From contig CACYWX010000044.1 of assembly GCA_902778205.1 (NCBI GenBank), forward strand, positions 1-13,335: a DNA stretch of 13,335 nucleotides. The letters are read 5' to 3'. The translations under genes were made by a program, and so were the position numbers. The notes below the pieces were generated by a model. The model was not told the DNA's origin. It did not search any database and was given only the letters and a program-made list of their open reading frames with translations. Numbering within the stretch: the stretch's first letter is position 1; every line of letters begins with the position of its first letter. This DNA is from an uncultured Ruminococcus sp. GTDB lineage: Bacteria > Bacillota > Clostridia > Oscillospirales > CAG-272. This document shows positions 4,652 to 11,762 of the stretch, one piece after another.

Positions 4652-6649
4652 ATGGCATATTATGTAAGCAAAAGCGGCGCGGATACGAATCCCGGCACGG
4701 AGGGCGCGCCCTTTCTGACCCTGGCCCGGGCCCAGCGGGAGGCGCGGCTTCATCCCGGCTCCGAGGTGCGGGTCCTGCCGGGCGAATACCGGGAATCCCT
4801 TCGTCTTCAGCCGGAGGACGGCGGCACCCGGTGGATCGGCGACCGGGACGCGGTGCTGACGGGAGGGCTGAGCATCCCCGCCTCCGCCCTGTCTCCCGTA
4901 TCCTCCGAAATCGCGGAGCGGCTGACCCCCGAGGCGGCGGCGCACACCCTCTGCGCGGACCTGACGGCGTTCGGCCTGGGACCGGAGGACTGGGGTCCGG
5001 TCTGCGTCATCGGCGGCTTCCACACGGCGAACCGGTATGACGACGCGCCCCTGGGCACCAATCTGGAGGTCTTCTCCGGGGACCGCCGCATGACCCTGGC
5101 CCGGTATCCCAACGAGGGCTATCTGAAGCTGGACGCCGTCATGGACGTGGGCGAGGTCAACGAATTCCCGCCCCAGAACTACTGGAGGTGCAACAACGGC
5201 ATCCGCAATCCCCGGGGCGGCTGCTACATCCTGGATCCGGCGACGAACGAGCGGATCAAGGGCTGGAGGAAACCGGAGACCGCCTGGGCCTTCGGCTACT
5301 TCATGTGGGACTGGGCCGACTCCTCCACCCCCGTGACCTTCTACACCCCCAACCGGGCCATGTATCCCCGCTACGTCAGCAACTACGGAGCGCGGGCCGG
5401 GGCGCTGTACTACCTCTACAACGTGCTGGAGGAGCTGGATTCCCCCGGCGAATACTGGCTGTACCGGGAGCGCGGCATCCTGTATGTCTGGCCCCTCTCC
5501 GACGGGGACAACATCTCCCTGTCCCTCTCGAAAAAGCCTCTGATCCGCGGGACCGCGGACAACGTCACGGTGGAGGGCTTCACCCTGACCGCGGCCCGGG
5601 CGGACGGCGTCCGGCTGAAGGGCTCCGGGATCACCCTGAGGAATATCCTCGTGAAGAACGTGGCGGACCACGGCATCGTTCTGACCGGCTCCGACAATCT
5701 GGTTGACGGATGTGAGATCACCCGGACGGGACGGGGCGGTGTCTATCTCACGGGCGGTGACCGGAACACCCTGACCCCCGGGAACAGCCGGGTGGAGAAC
5801 TGTTTTATCCACGACTACTCCGAGGTGTACCAGACCTATCAGTGCGGCGTGTCCCTCCAGGGCGTCGGAAACGTCTGCGCCCACTGCGAGATCTGCGGCT
5901 CCCCCCACATCGCCGTCGTCTACGGCGGGAACGACCACCTGATCGAATACAACGACATCCACGACGTGGTGCTCCACTCCAGCGACGCCGGGGCGATCTA
6001 CGCGGGCTTCGACTGGTGCGGCCACGGGACCGTGATCCGGTACAATCTGCTCCGCCGCATCGGGGCGAACGGCTTCCGTCCCGACGGGATCTACTGGGAC
6101 GACGGACAGAGCGGGCAGACCGCATACGGGAACGTCATCGTCGGCGTGCCGAAGAACGGATTCCTGGCGGGCGGAGGCTTCGAGAACACCATCCGGCACA
6201 ACCTGATCGTCGGGGACGGGGAGAATCCCATCCAGTACGACGACCGGAACCGGGACGGCTTCGTCAACGGCGGATGGGCGAAGCAGGCGGTCAACACCCC
6301 GGACGCCCCCCACTGGCAGAAGCTCCGCGCCACCCCCTATCTCTCGGAGCCCTGGCGGAGGAAGTACCCCTCCCTCGGCCGTCTGAAGACGGACTTCTCC
6401 GATCCCGACGATCCGGACTTCCCCATCAACCCCACGGGCGCGGAGGTGACGGACAACGTCATCATCCATCCGGAGGGGAAGCTGGGCCGCATCGCCGACT
6501 CCGTGTACCGGTACGGGAAGGTGGAGAACAACCGGATCTTCCGCACCCCGGAGGAGGCCGGCTTCGACCCGGAGACCCTTCGCTTCACCCGCCTGCCGGA
6601 GAACTTCCCGGAAATCCCCGTGGAGCGGATCGGAAGGAGAAAGCCGTGA
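4652..6649 (+). CDS. Right-handed parallel beta-helix protein, candidate glycoside hydrolase (GH141-like), 665 aa
   Basis: The N-terminus, YYVSKSGADTNPGT followed by PFLTLARAQ, is the opening typical of DUF1565-type and GH141-like beta-helix enzymes. A long middle part (about nt 5550-6250) has repeated short strands with hydrophobic and Gly/Asn periodicity (for example NVTVEGFTL, GITLRNILV, NLVDGCEI), as expected of beta-helix coils. Conserved-looking stretches include GEYWLYRERGILYVWP before the helix and DAGAIYAGFDW within it, which holds acidic residues suited to a catalytic cleft. Family members act on plant or host polysaccharides, for example as fucosidases or xylanases in GH141; the substrate here cannot be read. 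There is no signal peptide after the chosen start, so it is probably cytoplasmic and would act on imported oligosaccharides. The gene appears to be monocistronic, with its own promoter and the next gene also having one. Fold confidence is high; the exact GH family is tentative. Confidence 0.8.
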   Translation: MAYYVSKSGADTNPGTEGAPFLTLARAQREARLHPGSEVRVLPGEYRESLRLQPEDGGTRWIGDRDAVLTGGLSIPASALSPVSSEIAERLTPEAAAHTLCADLTAFGLGPEDWGPVCVIGGFHTANRYDDAPLGTNLEVFSGDRRMTLARYPNEGYLKLDAVMDVGEVNEFPPQNYWRCNNGIRNPRGGCYILDPATNERIKGWRKPETAWAFGYFMWDWADSSTPVTFYTPNRAMYPRYVSNYGARAGALYYLYNVLEELDSPGEYWLYRERGILYVWPLSDGDNISLSLSKKPLIRGTADNVTVEGFTLTAARADGVRLKGSGITLRNILVKNVADHGIVLTGSDNLVDGCEITRTGRGGVYLTGGDRNTLTPGNSRVENCFIHDYSEVYQTYQCGVSLQGVGNVCAHCEICGSPHIAVVYGGNDHLIEYNDIHDVVLHSSDAGAIYAGFDWCGHGTVIRYNLLRRIGANGFRPDGIYWDDGQSGQTAYGNVIVGVPKNGFLAGGGFENTIRHNLIVGDGENPIQYDDRNRDGFVNGGWAKQAVNTPDAPHWQKLRATPYLSEPWRRKYPSLGRLKTDFSDPDDPDFPINPTGAEVTDNVIIHPEGKLGRIADSVYRYGKVENNRIFRTPEEAGFDPETLRFTRLPENFPEIPVERIGRRKP

Positions 6650-6717
6650 CCGTGCGTCCGGTCCGATCCCGTCCATTTCCTTTGTTTCCATCTTTTTCTT
6701 AAAATTCCGACAATCGC

Positions 6718-6774
6718 TTGACAATCCCCTCCCCCTGCGGTATAATGACTGTGTACAGAAATTCTACAAAGGAG
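6718..6774 (+). promoter_or_regulatory. Perfect consensus promoter and RBS of the secreted protein gene
   Basis: TTGACA (6718-6723) and TATAAT (6741-6746) are exact consensus hexamers with a 17-bp gap. AAAGGAG (6768-6774) lies 7 bases before ATG 6782. Together they predict very strong expression. Confidence 0.9.
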
Positions 6775-6781
6775 TATCATC

Positions 6782-7993
6782 ATGAAGAAAACCCTTCGTG
6801 TGATTTCCGCTGTCCTTCTTGCCGCGATGCTGGGAACGGCCGCCGTCGTGCCCGCCTCCGCCAAGACCCTGTTCGTCAGCCAGGAAGTCGCCACCTATGT
6901 TCCCAACTCGCCGAAGGCCTACGAGCCCCGCAATCCCGCCACCGCTCCCGGCTCCGTGGTCTACACCCGCGAAACCGCCACCTACACCTCCGTGGTCCAG
7001 CTGCCCGACTGCCGCCCCGATTACTGCGGCTGGGGCTGGTACCGTCCGTCCTGCGGCGAGATCCTCCGCGGCGGCTGCTACTACGGCGTGGACGAAGGCC
7101 GCCGGTACGTGAACGACTACTTGGACGCCAACGCCTACAACACCATCATGCTGGTGGGCGACCGCCGCAGCTTCTGTGACGGCGCGTACTACTACTCCAC
7201 CGATCCCTCCGTCTGCTACTACGACTACTCCTGCGGCTGCCTGGTGGGCAAGACCGACGGCACCGCCCATGTGTACGTCTACACCAGAGGCGGCGTTCCG
7301 ATCACCCGTCTGGACGTGAACGTGCGCCGCGAGCTGCCCGGCGAAAAGAACGCCGACACCCTGATCCTCACGCCCGACAACTGGAACCCCTCCGTGGGCG
7401 GTACCTCCTGCATCGGCGTGCGGTCCAGAAGCGGCAAGGTCTACAACGACATCGTCTTCACCATCACCAAGGGCTTCGGCCGCGCCTGCATCGGCGAGAC
7501 CAGCGGCATCCTGTCCGGCCTGGGCAGCGGCACCGTCATCGTCAAGGCTTACAGCAAGTCCAACGACCGGATCTTCGGCGAAACCTTCCTCTACGTGGGC
7601 GGCTACACGGCTTCCGTGTACGACGGCTGCTGGAACACCTGCCGGGACGGCATCTGCGTCTCCAACTGGGGCTATGACGTGTACGACATCTGCGGCGTCA
7701 ATCCCTCCTATGTGACCGGCTGGATCCGCACCGACGGCATCTGCATCCCCGTGGTCAGAATGGTTCCCGCCACCCAGACCAATCCCGACGGCTCCAAGAC
7801 CGGCACCATGATCCTGACGGGCGACTCCCTCTCCTATCTGGATCTGCTCCGCCTGGCCTACGGCGACCGCTGCAACGTGTCCACCGTCATCGGCGCGTAC
7901 AATCTTGACCGGTACAACTGCCCCGGCATCGTGTACAACGCCTATGACTACCGGACGATCCTGCTCGGCGCCATCCTGGGCCTGATCAAATAA
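6782..7993 (+). CDS. Secreted Cys/Tyr-rich protein with Big2-like segments, 403 aa
   Basis: The protein starts with a clear Sec signal peptide: a KK-containing start, a hydrophobic core and a predicted ASA cleavage site after residue 27. It has 17 cysteines, all in the mature part, and many tyrosines in runs such as CYYDYSCGC and YYYSTDP. This is unusual for a Clostridia exoprotein and implies disulfides or metal binding. Two segments resemble bacterial Ig-like Big2 domains: STDPSV followed by GCLVGKTDGTAHVYVY, and SGILSGLGSGTVIVKAY. No catalytic motif, LPXTG anchor or S-layer homology repeat is seen. The C-terminus, ILLGAILGLIK, is hydrophobic. Its consensus promoter, strong RBS, codon use dominated by C-ending codons and a private terminator all suggest a single, highly expressed gene. 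Function is unknown; a surface or matrix protein is the simplest guess. Confidence 0.85.
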   Translation: MKKTLRVISAVLLAAMLGTAAVVPASAKTLFVSQEVATYVPNSPKAYEPRNPATAPGSVVYTRETATYTSVVQLPDCRPDYCGWGWYRPSCGEILRGGCYYGVDEGRRYVNDYLDANAYNTIMLVGDRRSFCDGAYYYSTDPSVCYYDYSCGCLVGKTDGTAHVYVYTRGGVPITRLDVNVRRELPGEKNADTLILTPDNWNPSVGGTSCIGVRSRSGKVYNDIVFTITKGFGRACIGETSGILSGLGSGTVIVKAYSKSNDRIFGETFLYVGGYTASVYDGCWNTCRDGICVSNWGYDVYDICGVNPSYVTGWIRTDGICIPVVRMVPATQTNPDGSKTGTMILTGDSLSYLDLLRLAYGDRCNVSTVIGAYNLDRYNCPGIVYNAYDYRTILLGAILGLIK

Positions 7994-8006
7994 GCAAACT
8001 CTCCCT

Positions 8007-8041
8007 TCCCTCTCTCCGCTCACCGGAGGGAGGGATTTTTT
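8007..8041 (+). terminator. Intrinsic terminator after the secreted protein gene
   Basis: A 12-bp stem, TCCCTCTCTCCG (8007-8018) with CGGAGGGAGGGA (8024-8035) and one T.G wobble, closes a 5-nt loop and is followed by six T residues (8036-8041). It begins 13 bp after the stop codon. Confidence 0.9.
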
Positions 8042-8058
8042 CATGTTCGCGCCGGTTC

Positions 8059-8108
8059 TTGATTTTCTCCCCGGTTTATGATATGATGGAGAAAAACAGA
8101 GCGGGAGG
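8059..8108 (+). promoter_or_regulatory. Promoter and RBS of the oxidoreductase operon
   Basis: TTGATT (8059-8064) and TATGAT (8082-8087) are separated by 17 bp. GGGAGG (8103-8108) is 8 bases before ATG 8117. The promoter lies just past the preceding terminator, so the operon is transcribed independently. Confidence 0.75.
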
Positions 8109-8116
8109 CCGGAGAG

Positions 8117-10114
8117 ATGGGCGCTGAGGATATGGAATGCAGGGGATTCTCCGGAAAAATCCGGCGCGTCGGCGCGGTCATCGTGGGAAGCGGAGCCGCC
8201 GCCTTCAACGCCGCCCTCTCCCTCAGCCGTCTGGGCGTCCCGGCGGAGGAGATTTTGATGGTGACGGAGGGCGTCAGCATGGGCGCGTCCCGCAACACCG
8301 GCTCCGACAAGCAGACCTACTACAAGCTCTCCACCGGGACGAACGTCTCCGACTCCGTCATGGACATGGCCCGGGATTATTTCGCCTGCGAATCCATGCA
8401 CGGGGATCTGGCCCTGACCGAGGCGGCGGGATCCCTCCGTGGCTTCTTCCGGCTGGTGTCCCTGGGCGTTCCCTTCCCGGCGGACCGCTACGGAGAGTAC
8501 ACCGGCTACAAGACCGACCACGATCCCCGGATGCGGGCCTCCTCCTGCGGTCCTCTCACCTCAAAGCGCATGACCGAGGCTCTGGAGGAGGCCTGCCGGA
8601 GGGAGCGCATTCCCCTCTCCGACGGACGGCGGGCGGTTCGCATCCTGTCCGACGGAGGACGCGCGGCCGGCATCGTGACCGTGGGGGAGGCGGACGTGAC
8701 AGCGGACAATCCGGCGGGCCTCTCCGCGGTCCTCAGCGGGGCGGTGGTCTGGGCAACGGGCGGTCCCTCGTCGGTCTACGGCGCGTCGGTGTACCCGGAG
8801 AGCCAGACCGGATCCCTGGGGGTCCCCATGCTGGCCGGAGCGGGCTCGTCCAACCTGACGGAGTCCCAGTACGGCATCGCCTCGGTGGATTTCCGCTGGA
8901 ACCTGTCGGGCTCCTATCAGCAGGTTCTGCCCCGGTATATCTCCGTGGACCGGGAGGGCGTCGAGCGGGAATTCCTTCCGGAGGCCCTGGGCTCTCCGGA
9001 GGCCGCCGTCCGCGCGCAGTTTCTGAAGGGCTACCAGTGGCCCTTCAATCCCGAAAATATCGGAAACCGGGGCGGCTCCCGCTCCTCCGAGGTGGACATC
9101 GCCGTGTACCGGGAGCGCTCCCTGGGCCGGGAGGTGTATCTGGACTTCCGCCGGGGTCCCTCCCTCATAGAGGAGCGCGGCCTGACACCGGAGACCGCGG
9201 GGGAGGAGGCGTACCGGTATCTGGAGGCCGGAGGAGCGCTGGGGGAGACTCCGGTGAAGCGGCTACGGCAGATGAACGAGAAGGCCTACCGCCTGTATCT
9301 GGACCACGGCATCGATCTGGAGCGGGTCCCTCTCCGCGCCGCCGTCTGCGCCCAGCATCTCAACGGCGGGTTGTCCTGCACGATCTGGTACGAAAGCCCC
9401 GATCTGCCCGGGCTCTATCCCGTGGGAGAGTGCGCGGGGGTGTTCGGCGTCAAGCGGCCCGGCGGCTCGGCCCTCAACTCCACCCAGGTCAGCTCCCAGC
9501 GGGCGGCGGAAAAGATCGCCTTTGAAAAGCGGGAGCCGCCGGAGCTGTCCGGAAATCCCGCCCTGACGGCTCAGCTGGAGGAGGCGGCGTCCCTGAGACG
9601 GCTCACGGGAGGGGACCTCGGCGCGGAGGACATTCTGGCCCTCATGCGGGAGGAGGGACTGTGCCACGACCGGTGCGCAGCGTTTCTGCGGGACCGTGAC
9701 GAATGCGTCCGGCTCATGGAGGAGACCAACCGGGCTCTGCGGGAGCTGCCGGAGCTACGGGTGCGGGATTTTCGGGCGCTTCTGGCCCTCATGATCCGTG
9801 CCGACACCCTGGCCGCCCGGTACGCCATGCTGTCCGCCATCACGGCTTACATCGACGACGGAGGCCTGTCCCGGGGCTCCTGCCTGATCGAGGGTTCGGA
9901 GGGGATCGACACCGCTCACCGGGGACTAGTGCTGGAGACCCGGATCGCGAGGAAGCGGGACGGAGGACTTGCGGCGGAAAACCGGTTCGTCCCCGTGCGG
10001 CCCATCCCACAGACGGACAACTGGTTCGAGAACGTATACAACGCCTATGACGCCGGGGAACGGTTCACAGAAGCCGCCCCGTCCGAGGACCGGAAGGAGG
10101 ATTCAGCCGGATGA
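8117..10114 (+). CDS. FAD-dependent oxidoreductase, fumarate reductase/succinate dehydrogenase flavoprotein family, 665 aa
   Basis: This is a soluble flavoprotein expected to move hydride between FAD and a small substrate. The dinucleotide-binding motif VIVGSGAAAF at residues 21-30 opens the Rossmann fold. The second FAD-contacting block, LYPVGECAGVFG around 434-443 followed by RPGGSALNSTQV, is the signature of the fumarate reductase/L-aspartate oxidase flavoprotein family. HLNGG at 414-418 matches the conserved block just before it. The C-terminal 200 residues are helical and resemble the helical cap-like tail of these flavoproteins. There is no signal peptide, haem-binding motif or flavin-attachment motif, and no iron-sulfur subunit nearby, so a respiratory complex is unlikely. 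The gene leads an operon and overlaps the next by 4 bp (ATGA). The substrate cannot be read; a cytoplasmic enoate or alpha-keto-acid-type reductase is possible. Confidence 0.85.
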   Translation: MGAEDMECRGFSGKIRRVGAVIVGSGAAAFNAALSLSRLGVPAEEILMVTEGVSMGASRNTGSDKQTYYKLSTGTNVSDSVMDMARDYFACESMHGDLALTEAAGSLRGFFRLVSLGVPFPADRYGEYTGYKTDHDPRMRASSCGPLTSKRMTEALEEACRRERIPLSDGRRAVRILSDGGRAAGIVTVGEADVTADNPAGLSAVLSGAVVWATGGPSSVYGASVYPESQTGSLGVPMLAGAGSSNLTESQYGIASVDFRWNLSGSYQQVLPRYISVDREGVEREFLPEALGSPEAAVRAQFLKGYQWPFNPENIGNRGGSRSSEVDIAVYRERSLGREVYLDFRRGPSLIEERGLTPETAGEEAYRYLEAGGALGETPVKRLRQMNEKAYRLYLDHGIDLERVPLRAAVCAQHLNGGLSCTIWYESPDLPGLYPVGECAGVFGVKRPGGSALNSTQVSSQRAAEKIAFEKREPPELSGNPALTAQLEEAASLRRLTGGDLGAEDILALMREEGLCHDRCAAFLRDRDECVRLMEETNRALRELPELRVRDFRALLALMIRADTLAARYAMLSAITAYIDDGGLSRGSCLIEGSEGIDTAHRGLVLETRIARKRDGGLAAENRFVPVRPIPQTDNWFENVYNAYDAGERFTEAAPSEDRKEDSAG

Positions 10115-11166
10115 CCATCGAAACCTTGACCTGCGAACGGCGGGACCGGGGACATCAGCCCTGGCTCCTCTCCGCCGCCCGGATCCTTCCGGACCGCGCG
10201 CCCCGCTTCTGCGTACAGCTGATCCACGGCTTTTCCGAGCGAAAGGAGCGGTGGTTCCCTCTGATGCGCTTCTTCGCGGCCTGCGGAGGCGTCGCTCTGA
10301 TCCACGATCTGCGGGGCCACGGCGCTACCGCTCCGGAAGGGGAGATCAGACGCCCGGAGGACGCCCTGGCCGATCCGGGGTACGATTACGGGATCCTCAT
10401 GGACGACATCGACACCGTATACGCCATGTACGGCGATCCCTCGGGCGAGGCGATCCCGGATCCCGCGGCGTACCGTCCCCTTCCCCGCTTTCTGCTGGGC
10501 CACAGCATGGGAGCCCTGGCAGCCGCCCTGTACGCCGCGCGCCGGTCCTTTTCCGTCGACGGTCTGATCCTGTCGGGACTGCCCCACAGCGAGCCCATGG
10601 TGTCCCCCGCCCTCTTCGGACTGGGCGTCATGAGCCTGTTCGGGGGAGACGCCTCCGTGCCGAAGGGGCTGAACCGACGGGCCTTCACCCGCTTCAACCG
10701 GACCTTTGTGCCGGAGCCGGAGTCGGACGGGCAGTTTCTCTGGCTGACCAACGACCTCGCGGTCCGTCAGGCCTTCGCCGCCGATCCTCTCTGTAATCGT
10801 CCCCATCCCCTGGGGGATTACAGAACCCTTCTCCGGATGGTGCGGGACGTGTGGCGGCCCTCCACCTGGGACAAGCCCTCGGACATCCCCGTCCTGCTGA
10901 TGGCGGGGGAGCGGGATCCGGTGGCGGGAGGGGACGCGGCGGTGATCAAGGCCGGGCGGTTCCTCTCCGACATGGGCTTTTCCTCCGTGGACGAGCGCAT
11001 GTACCGGGATCTTCGCCATGAGATCTTCATGGACGAGGGACGGCAGACGCCCTTCGCCGACGCGGCCCGGTTCTGTCTGACCCATCTTCCGGCGAAGGCT
11101 CCGGCAAGCGGCCCACCGGGAGGTCCGGCTGAAAAACCGGCATCCGGGGAGGACGGGGCTTCATGA
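10111..11166 (+). CDS. Alpha/beta hydrolase, monoacylglycerol lipase-like, 351 aa
   Basis: This is a serine hydrolase likely to cleave an ester or lipid. The nucleophile elbow is GHSMG with Ser132. The other probable triad members are Asp269 in AGERDP and His303 in DLRHEIF. HGF at 39-41 supplies the oxyanion region, and HDLRGHG at 65-71 is the typical strand-4 motif of lysophospholipase/monoacylglycerol lipase relatives. No signal peptide is seen, so it should be cytoplasmic. The C-terminal 20 or so residues are a Gly/Pro/Ala-rich tail beyond the fold. Its ATG overlaps the upstream TGA (ATGA), with GGAGG (10096-10100) inside the upstream gene, so translation is probably coupled. It overlaps the next gene in the same way. 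Confidence 0.85.
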   Translation: MTIETLTCERRDRGHQPWLLSAARILPDRAPRFCVQLIHGFSERKERWFPLMRFFAACGGVALIHDLRGHGATAPEGEIRRPEDALADPGYDYGILMDDIDTVYAMYGDPSGEAIPDPAAYRPLPRFLLGHSMGALAAALYAARRSFSVDGLILSGLPHSEPMVSPALFGLGVMSLFGGDASVPKGLNRRAFTRFNRTFVPEPESDGQFLWLTNDLAVRQAFAADPLCNRPHPLGDYRTLLRMVRDVWRPSTWDKPSDIPVLLMAGERDPVAGGDAAVIKAGRFLSDMGFSSVDERMYRDLRHEIFMDEGRQTPFADAARFCLTHLPAKAPASGPPGGPAEKPASGEDGAS

Positions 11167-11669
11167 CCTTCCGAAGCGGCGGGACCTCGGAACGGTTCCG
11201 CGTCATGAAGCCGTTTTTCAGGCGGCTCAGACAGGCCGTCCTGATCCTTCTCCAGTGCACCTGGGGCCTGCCGCAGACCATGATCGGACTGGCGGTCTTT
11301 CTCCTGTGCCGGAAAAGAGGCCGCCGCTCCTTCCTCATGGAAACGGCGGTCTGTACGGAGTGGAACAGGCGGGACGGGGTGTCCCTGGGGCTGTTCTTCT
11401 TCTGCCCGGCGAACGGCGGCATCCATCTCCACGAATACGGCCACACCTTCCAGTCCCTGATGCTGGGACCCTTCTATCTGGCGGCGGTCTCCCTTCCCTC
11501 CCTGCTTTGGGCGGGGCTTCCGGTGTTCGAGCGGTACCGCCGGGAAAGAGGTGTCCCCTACTCCCGCCTCTACTGCGAGAGCTGGGCGGACCGGCTGGGA
11601 TCCCGGTACCGGTTCCGCCGGGGTCAGCCTTTGATGCGCGTCTCCAACCGGCGGGACGAGAAGAACTGA
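11163..11669 (+). CDS. Small membrane protein with HEXXH motif, putative metallopeptidase-like, 168 aa
   Basis: I do not recognise a named family. The protein has hydrophobic segments at about residues 25-48 and 101-120 and a shorter one near 73-82. Between them lies HLHEYGHTFQS, with HEXXH at 90-94. A downstream Glu139 in CESWADRLG could be the third zinc ligand of a gluzincin-type site. This arrangement suggests an integral membrane zinc protein, possibly a protease, but the protein is very short for one and activity is not shown. The ATG at 11163 overlaps the upstream stop as ATGA, with GGGGAGG about 11 bases before it; a later ATG at 11205 has no good RBS. As the third gene of a translationally coupled operon, it may work with the hydrolase and flavoprotein on a lipid or envelope substrate, which is inference. 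Confidence 0.72.
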   Translation: MTFRSGGTSERFRVMKPFFRRLRQAVLILLQCTWGLPQTMIGLAVFLLCRKRGRRSFLMETAVCTEWNRRDGVSLGLFFFCPANGGIHLHEYGHTFQSLMLGPFYLAAVSLPSLLWAGLPVFERYRRERGVPYSRLYCESWADRLGSRYRFRRGQPLMRVSNRRDEKN

Positions 11670-11694
11670 ACCGATGCGGGATCCGCATATATAG

Positions 11695-11730
11695 AACTGC
11701 GCCTCACACGACGGTGAAGCGCAGTTTTTT
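11695..11730 (+). terminator. Intrinsic terminator of the oxidoreductase operon
   Basis: AACTGCGC (11695-11702) pairs with GCGCAGTT (11719-11726), extended by TCAC with GTGA past a C/A mismatch, and runs into six T residues (11725-11730). It lies 25 bp after the last operon gene and faces the convergent GH127-like gene. Confidence 0.85.
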
Positions 11731-11736
11731 CAGTTG

Positions 11737-11756
11737 ACCGCACGGCGCGGTTTTTT
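11737..11756 (+). terminator. Second, tandem terminator hairpin
   Basis: ACCGC (11737-11741) pairs with GCGGT (11747-11751) around a 5-nt loop and is followed by six T residues (11751-11756). It is short but directly follows the first terminator, and would act as a backup before the convergent gene. Confidence 0.55.
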
Positions 11757-11762
11757 CCACGC

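Noticed and set aside
4532..6724. 730-codon open frame antisense to the beta-helix gene
   Set aside because: It is a GC-rich shadow of the real gene: low-complexity Val/Gly/Asp-rich translation, no RBS and no family resemblance.
6764..8521. 585-codon antisense open frame across the secreted protein gene and operon start
   Set aside because: It runs through a terminator and two promoters and translates to Gly/Val/Ala-rich sequence typical of antisense shadows.
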